Of a stretch of DNA of 9,444 nucleotides, positions 6,896 to 9,444 are shown one piece after another (the stretch's first letter is position 1; the number at the start of each line of letters is the position of its first letter). Origin of the DNA: Accumulibacter sp. (lineage in GTDB: Bacteria > Pseudomonadota > Gammaproteobacteria > Burkholderiales > Rhodocyclaceae); NCBI GenBank assembly GCA_031264825.1, contig JAISDL010000122.1, positions 1 through 9,444 on the forward strand, in the 5' to 3' direction. A program made the position numbers and the translations under genes. The notes below the pieces were generated by a model. That model did not search any database and was not told where the DNA came from. It saw nothing but the letters and a program-made list of their open reading frames with translations.

Positions 6896-7882
6896 ATGAA
6901 CTCGAATTCCCGCCACTGCCGTTTGCTGATCCTGGGTTCGGGACCCGCCGGTTATACCGCGGCCGTCTATGCCGCGCGCGCGAACCTCTCGCCGACCCTC
7001 GTCACGGGGGTCGAGCAGGGCGGACAACTGATGACGACGACGGAGGTCGACAACTGGCCCGCCTGCCCCACGGGAATTCCGGGTCCCGACCTCATGCAGC
7101 GCTTCGAGGAACACGCGCTCCGCTTCAAGACCGAGATCGTTTTCGACCACATTCAGGCGGCGCGCCTGTCGGAAACACCTTTCTCGCTGACCGGCGACGA
7201 AGGAGTCTACACCTGCGACGCGCTGATCATCGCAACCGGCGCGTCCGCCCGTTATCTCGGGCTGCCGTCCGAAAAAAAATTCGCCGGACGCGGCGTCTCC
7301 GCCTGCGCGACCTGCGACGGATTCTTTTACAAGGATAAGCGCGTCGCCGTCGTCGGCGGCGGGAATACGGCGGTCGGCGAAGCGCTTTACCTTGCCAATA
7401 TCGCAAGCCACGTGACGCTCATCCACCGGCGCGACACGCTCCGGGGCGAAAAAATCCTCCACGAACAGCTTTTCGAGAAGGAAAAAGAGGGCAAGGTCAC
7501 GATCCTGTGGGATTCGGCGCTCCAGGAGATTCTCGGCGACGAAACGGGCGTGACGGGCTTGCGCGTCGAAAACAGGAAGACCGGTGCGGTCGAGGACATC
7601 CCCATGCACGGAGTCTTCATCGCGATCGGCCACCGACCCAATACGGAAATTTTCGCCGGCCAGCTCGAAATGGACGACGGCTATATCGTCACCCGTGGGG
7701 GGCGTCGCGGGAACGCCACGCAAACGAGCGTTCCCGGCGTTTTTGCCGCGGGCGACGTCCAAGACGACATCTATCGGCAAGCCTGCACGTCCGCCGCGTC
7801 GGGCTGCATGGCCGCGCTCGACGCGGAACGCTACCTCGAAGCGACGCAAAGCCGCCGAGGCCCCGACGCCGCCTCCGAGTAA
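6896..7882 (+). CDS. trxB: thioredoxin-disulfide reductase (TrxB)
   Basis: Cytoplasmic FAD enzyme that uses NADPH to reduce thioredoxin. The 328 residues align closely with E. coli TrxB. Landmarks are the FAD-binding GSGPAG (14-19), GGQLMTTTEVDNWP (42-55), IIATGASARYLGLPSE (111-126), the redox-active CATC (137-140), the NADPH-binding GGGNTA (154-159), the HRR (177-179) that recognises the NADPH phosphate, GHRPNT, and the C-terminal FAD-site GVFAAGDV. The ATG at 6896 gives eight residues before the first beta strand, as in E. coli. A second ATG at 6887 and a TTG at 6857 are in frame but less likely; the ribosome site (ACGGA) is weak for all of them. The tail after ERYLEA is not conserved. It is followed by the smr gene after 83 nt, probably on one transcript. 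Confidence 0.97.
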   Translation: MNSNSRHCRLLILGSGPAGYTAAVYAARANLSPTLVTGVEQGGQLMTTTEVDNWPACPTGIPGPDLMQRFEEHALRFKTEIVFDHIQAARLSETPFSLTGDEGVYTCDALIIATGASARYLGLPSEKKFAGRGVSACATCDGFFYKDKRVAVVGGGNTAVGEALYLANIASHVTLIHRRDTLRGEKILHEQLFEKEKEGKVTILWDSALQEILGDETGVTGLRVENRKTGAVEDIPMHGVFIAIGHRPNTEIFAGQLEMDDGYIVTRGGRRGNATQTSVPGVFAAGDVQDDIYRQACTSAASGCMAALDAERYLEATQSRRGPDAASE

Positions 7883-7894
7883 GCCTGCGCAAAA

Positions 7895-7950
7895 CGCCCG
7901 CGAGTCGCCTGAACGCTCCGAAAACCGATTTCGCCCGCGAGTCGCCTGAA
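7895..7950 (+). repeat. 19-bp direct repeat, 37-bp period
   Basis: CGCCCGCGAGTCGCCTGAA occurs at 7895-7913 and again, identical, at 7932-7950 in the gap between trxB and the smr gene. The 18 bases between the copies differ from what follows the second copy, so this is one partial tandem unit. The second copy runs directly into the perfect palindrome TGAAAA-CC-TTTTCA (7947-7960), which ends 5 nt before the GTG start of the smr gene. Either a small tandem duplication or a paired binding site would explain it. Confidence 0.7.
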
Positions 7951-7965
7951 AACCTTTTCATCCCG

Positions 7966-8526
7966 GTGAACAAAAAACCGACCCCGGACGAGATCGCCGA
8001 CTTCCATCAGGCCATCGAGGGAACGCGCCCCCTGCGCGCGCACGACCGCGTCGTCCCCGAACGCCCCAAACCCAGCCCGCGTCCGAGACGGCGCGAACCC
8101 GACGCCGAACCCGCCGTCGGGTCGATCGGCGCTTCACTCGTCATCGATCGGACGCCTTCCGATTCGGGCAGCTTCCTGCGCGTCGGCCTCCACCGCAACA
8201 CCTTGCGCGACTTGAAGCGCGGGCGCTGGCCCGTCCAGAACGACGTTGATCTGCACGGGTTGAACCGCTTCGAAGCCCTGGATGCCGTCACCTCGTTCAT
8301 CGCCGAATCGATCGCCGCCGACAAACGCTGCGTCCGCATCGTCCATGGTCGCGGCAACCGATCGCCGGGGCGTTCCGGCGTCCTGCGCGGACTCGTCCAA
8401 ACCTGGCTGACCCAACACGCGGACGTTCTCGCGTTTTGCAGCGCGCCCCCTTCCGACGGCGGGGACGGTGCCGTCTGGGTGCTTTTGAAATCCGGTCGAA
8501 CGGCGGCGGCGCGCCGATCGGCCTGA
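7966..8526 (+). CDS. Smr-domain protein (putative endonuclease/DNA- or RNA-binding)
   Basis: A 186-residue protein whose C-terminal half is an Smr (small MutS-related) domain, a fold with nicking-endonuclease or RNA-cleaving activity in characterised members. The conserved DLHG (95-98), VHGRG (126-130, matching the HGxG motif) and GGDGAVWVLLK (165-175) are all present. The N-terminal half is basic and proline/arginine rich (about 30-50) and probably disordered. GTG at 7966 was chosen because the product then begins MNKKPTPDEIADFHQAI, resembling starts of betaproteobacterial Smr proteins as I know them. No ATG is available, and no good ribosome site precedes it. Open frame upstream overlaps trxB and is not Smr-like. 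No terminator separates it from trxB. Its physiological substrate cannot be told from sequence. Confidence 0.85.
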   Translation: MNKKPTPDEIADFHQAIEGTRPLRAHDRVVPERPKPSPRPRRREPDAEPAVGSIGASLVIDRTPSDSGSFLRVGLHRNTLRDLKRGRWPVQNDVDLHGLNRFEALDAVTSFIAESIAADKRCVRIVHGRGNRSPGRSGVLRGLVQTWLTQHADVLAFCSAPPSDGGDGAVWVLLKSGRTAAARRSA

Positions 8527-8535
8527 CGAACGGGC

Positions 8536-8564
8536 TTGAATCCTCCGCGCATCGGCCTCATAAT
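8536..8564 (+). promoter_or_regulatory. sigma-70 promoter of the permuted ssrA gene
   Basis: TTGAAT (8536-8541) and CATAAT (8559-8564) are separated by exactly 17 nt, the best sigma-70 match in the window. It lies 10 nt after the stop of the smr gene, and the predicted start is near 8571, immediately before the tRNA-like half of the tmRNA gene. Its position supports independent, strong transcription of ssrA. Confidence 0.7.
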
Positions 8565-8634
8565 GGCGGCATGGTTGTAATTCCGGCCATCTGGAGTCAT
8601 TCTGGACGCGGGTTCGAATCCCGCCACCTCCACC

Positions 8635-8664
8635 CAAGCGACGCCGTCGCGCGGACGTTTGGGT
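8635..8664 (+). other. intervening segment of permuted tmRNA precursor
   Basis: This segment lies between the acceptor-piece 3' end (A8632 C8633 C8634) and the coding-piece 5' end (G8665) and must be removed during maturation. In the precursor it extends the acceptor stem by nine further contiguous pairs (8632-8640 with 8656-8664, one G-U), giving a 16-pair stem. An alternative inner hairpin is GCGAC-GCC-GTCGC (8638-8650). The third base after the discriminator is C, not A, so the CCA is not fully encoded and the terminal A must be added after processing. Confidence 0.75.
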
Positions 8665-8750
8665 GGGGGTGTACCGGTTTCGACAGGGTGTGCAAAGGGT
8701 GAGCAGGCAACCCGTCAGGCGATCGACGTTAATGAAGCAAACCTATAAAC

Positions 8751-8783
8751 GCCAACGATGAGCGTTTCGCACTGGCCGCCTAA
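8751..8783 (+). other. tmRNA tag reading frame (ANDERFALAA)
   Basis: The resume codon GCC (8751-8753) is followed by AAC GAT GAG CGT TTC GCA CTG GCC GCC and stop TAA (8781-8783). This encodes ANDERFALAA, to be added after the alanine carried by the tmRNA itself. The ALAA end is the degradation signal read by ClpXP and related proteases. The U and A at -5 and -4 before the resume codon match positions that matter for resume-codon choice in E. coli tmRNA. Confidence 0.95.
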
Positions 8784-8826
8784 GGCCGATGCCGGGGCCG
8801 CTTGAGCCTTGTTACCCAAGAAAAGC

Positions 8827-8850
8827 CGCCGGGGGCGAAAGCCCCCGGCG
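8827..8850 (+). terminator. strong GNRA hairpin after ssrA, terminator-like
   Basis: A ten-pair GC stem, CGCCGGGGGC-type, closes a GAAA tetraloop (8837-8840) seven bases after the estimated end of the tmRNA coding piece. AAAA precedes it. There is only a weak T-rich stretch (TCATTCT) after it, so it may act as a poor intrinsic terminator or as a 3' stability element trimmed during tmRNA maturation. Confidence 0.5.
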
Positions 8851-8861
8851 TCATTCTGAGG

Positions 8862-8892
8862 ACTGAAGACAGAGTTGTGGTCTGTTTTCAGT
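8862..8892. repeat. inverted repeat, 12-bp arms
   Basis: ACTGAAGACAGA (8862-8873) and TCTGTTTTCAGT (8881-8892) are inverted copies with one mismatch around a 7-nt loop. It starts 11 nt after the post-ssrA hairpin and could be a second structure ending that transcript, although no T run follows it. Confidence 0.6.
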
Positions 8893-8916
8893 ATTCAGTG
8901 ATCGCGGGGGATGCTC

Positions 8917-8946
8917 CGTCAGATTACGGATTACTGACTTCTGACG
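8917..8946. repeat. inverted repeat, 7-bp arms
   Basis: CGTCAGA (8917-8923) and TCTGACG (8940-8946) are exact inverted copies around 16 nt. Together with the preceding inverted repeat and the following REP-like element they are closely spaced, so they may belong to one compound intergenic repeat. Confidence 0.5.
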
Positions 8947-8951
8947 CATAG

Positions 8952-8978
8952 GTTGGGGTGAGCACAGCGAACCCCAAC
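8952..8978. repeat. REP-like palindromic element
   Basis: GTTGGGGT (8952-8959) and ACCCCAAC (8971-8978) form a perfect eight-pair stem around GAGCACAGCGA. This GGTTGGGGTGAGC-N-GCGAACCCCAAC pattern resembles short palindromic intergenic repeats that occur in many copies in various bacterial genomes. Copy number in this genome cannot be seen from one window, and only one copy is present here. Confidence 0.6.
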
Positions 8979-9042
8979 AAGAAGCATGATGACCGAGAGA
9001 AAACACCTTGGGCGAAGCGATGCGGTCTGAATGCCCCACTTT

Positions 9043-9144
9043 CCCCCTGACAAGGGAGAAATGAAAGGTTTCGGGGTTTCGGCAAGCGTTGACAGGTTTT
9101 CAAACCTTCCAAACCCCTCCTATCCTCCCCTTATCAGGGGAGGA
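9043..9144. repeat. compound palindrome with terminal inverted repeats (possible miniature element)
   Basis: The left end CCCCTGACAAGGGAG (9044-9058) and right end CTCCCCTTATCAGGGG (9125-9140) are inverted copies with two differences, about 66 nt apart. The right end is itself a perfect dyad, TCCTCCCCT-TATC-AGGGGAGGA (9123-9144). Inside, AAGGTTT and AAACCTT form a further nested pair (approximately 9065-9071/9102-9108). It contains no gene. The arrangement suits a folding intergenic repeat or a non-autonomous miniature element. No target-site duplication was identified with confidence. Confidence 0.5.
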
Positions 9145-9197
9145 ACCTGGACGTCATACGTTCGTGCGTCGGCGCCGAATCGTGCGCGATCTCGCAG

Positions 9198-9217
9198 GGG
9201 CACGGCGTGCCGTGCCC
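9198..9217. repeat. perfect palindrome GGGCACGGC-GT-GCCGTGCCC
   Basis: Nine-pair arms separated by two bases, all GC-rich, and preceded by CGCAG. It would form a very stable hairpin or cruciform in DNA. No T run follows on either strand, so it is not a typical intrinsic terminator. It resembles another class of multi-copy intergenic palindromes. Confidence 0.6.
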
Positions 9218-9374
9218 AGCATCATGTATACGCATGCGGAACGTTGGGCGTCATTTCATTCAGCCCCACGATCATGGCGCGAAGCGGCGCCACCCCGCAT
9301 AATGAAACATTGCCCGTGATTCACCGACCTCCGAGTTAGAGGCACCAAGGGGGGTGCTTGGCCGAGGTGGCGGG

Positions 9375-9444
9375 TCACAGGCATTTGCTCTTTGCGTAAT
9401 TCATCGCGGCGTCATTGTCGGCGATGATTTTTTGCGCCCAAATC
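9375..9444 (-). CDS. C-terminal end of an unidentified protein (partial)
   Basis: Reading in from the window edge on the minus strand, 22 codons end in TGA (9375-9377) and give IWAQKIIADNDAAMNYAKSKC plus a final Leu. The composition is helical and protein-like, quite unlike the intergenic sequence beside it, and the GC level rises at the same point. The body of the gene lies outside the window, so the family cannot be named. It converges on ssrA across the repeat-filled spacer. Confidence 0.5.
   Translation of the reverse strand, partial: IWAQKIIADNDAAMNYAKSKCL

Larger units (their letters stand above)
8571..8820 (+). ncRNA. ssrA: transfer-messenger RNA, circularly permuted (two-piece)
   Basis: tmRNA rescues stalled ribosomes and tags the unfinished protein for proteolysis. 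Here the 3' tRNA-like half comes first: T arm GCGGG-TTCGAAT-CCCGC (8608-8624) and acceptor strand CACCTCC with discriminator A (8625-8632). After about 30 nt the 5' half follows: acceptor strand GGGGGTG (8665-8671), the D-arm analogue with GGTTTCGACA (8676-8685), and the tag frame (8751-8783). The two acceptor strands pair as seven base pairs with G3-U70 (8667/8629), the alanine identity element. A six-pair P2-like helix joins 8598-8603 to 8685-8690 at the same place as in E. coli tmRNA. Within the coding piece, 8697-8708 can pair with 8806-8817 around the tag. Exact mature ends are not visible; 8571 and 8820 are estimates. Permuted two-piece tmRNAs are known in alphaproteobacteria, some cyanobacteria and some betaproteobacteria. 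Confidence 0.93.
8858..9374. other. gene-free region filled with palindromic repeats
   Basis: Over 500 bases with no credible gene. Open frames here lack ribosome sites and protein-like composition. The base composition is less GC-rich than in the genes. The region holds a series of unrelated dyads, listed separately, plus TTTCATT/AATGAAA (9254-9260/9301-9307), TGGCGC/GCGCCA (9275-9280/9287-9292), and a hairpin at 9341-9363 (GGC-CAAG paired with CTTG-GT-GCC on the minus strand) lying 12 nt beyond the stop of the partial minus-strand gene, without a T run. It looks like a region between converging transcription units where repeats accumulate. Confidence 0.6.

Noticed and set aside
7507..7965. 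A longer smr product starting inside trxB
   Set aside because: The extra sequence is a trxB shadow frame. The Smr-family N terminus begins at the GTG at 7966.
8591..8635. A truncated ordinary tRNA before the tmRNA tag region
   Set aside because: The T arm and acceptor strand alone look like a broken tRNA, but the missing 5' strand lies downstream at 8665-8671 with matching pairs, so it is the permuted tmRNA.
8436..8702. An 88-codon open frame over the smr end and ssrA
   Set aside because: It overlaps the smr gene in another frame and runs into a structured RNA.
9031..9339. A 102-codon plus-strand open frame in the right spacer
   Set aside because: It is composed of palindromic repeats, has no ribosome site, and its translation is not protein-like.

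Overview
The window reads as a chromosomal housekeeping segment of a GC-rich betaproteobacterium. This is inferred from the proteins, from the conserved-looking order ftsK-lolA-rarA-serS beside crp-like and trxB-smr genes, and from a circularly permuted tmRNA gene whose tag ANDERFALAA is of betaproteobacterial type. No phage, insertion sequence, CRISPR array or defence system was seen.

Left part, minus strand (read right to left): ftsK (DNA translocase), lolA (lipoprotein chaperone), rarA (AAA+ replication-recombination ATPase), serS (seryl-tRNA synthetase) and a tRNA-Ser(CGA) follow one another with overlaps or tiny gaps as far as serS. That suggests one transcription unit from a promoter near 5912-5917, with the tRNA possibly helped by its own promoter. 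Upstream of ftsK is a leader of about 160 nt, then a Crp/Fnr-type regulator on the same strand ending in a hairpin.

Middle, plus strand: trxB (thioredoxin reductase) diverges from the regulator gene and is followed by an Smr-domain gene. The probable -10 regions of trxB and ftsK share an identical 17-nt stretch.

Right part: directly after the smr gene, behind a good sigma-70 promoter, lies a permuted ssrA gene. The tRNA-like 3' half comes first, then a short intervening segment, then the 5' half with the tag frame. The two halves can pair through a G3-U70 acceptor stem and a P2-like helix, so mature tmRNA should be two-piece. From about 8858 to 9374 there is no credible gene but a cluster of different palindromes of the REP/intergenic type. 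The window ends in the last 22 codons of an unrecognised minus-strand gene.
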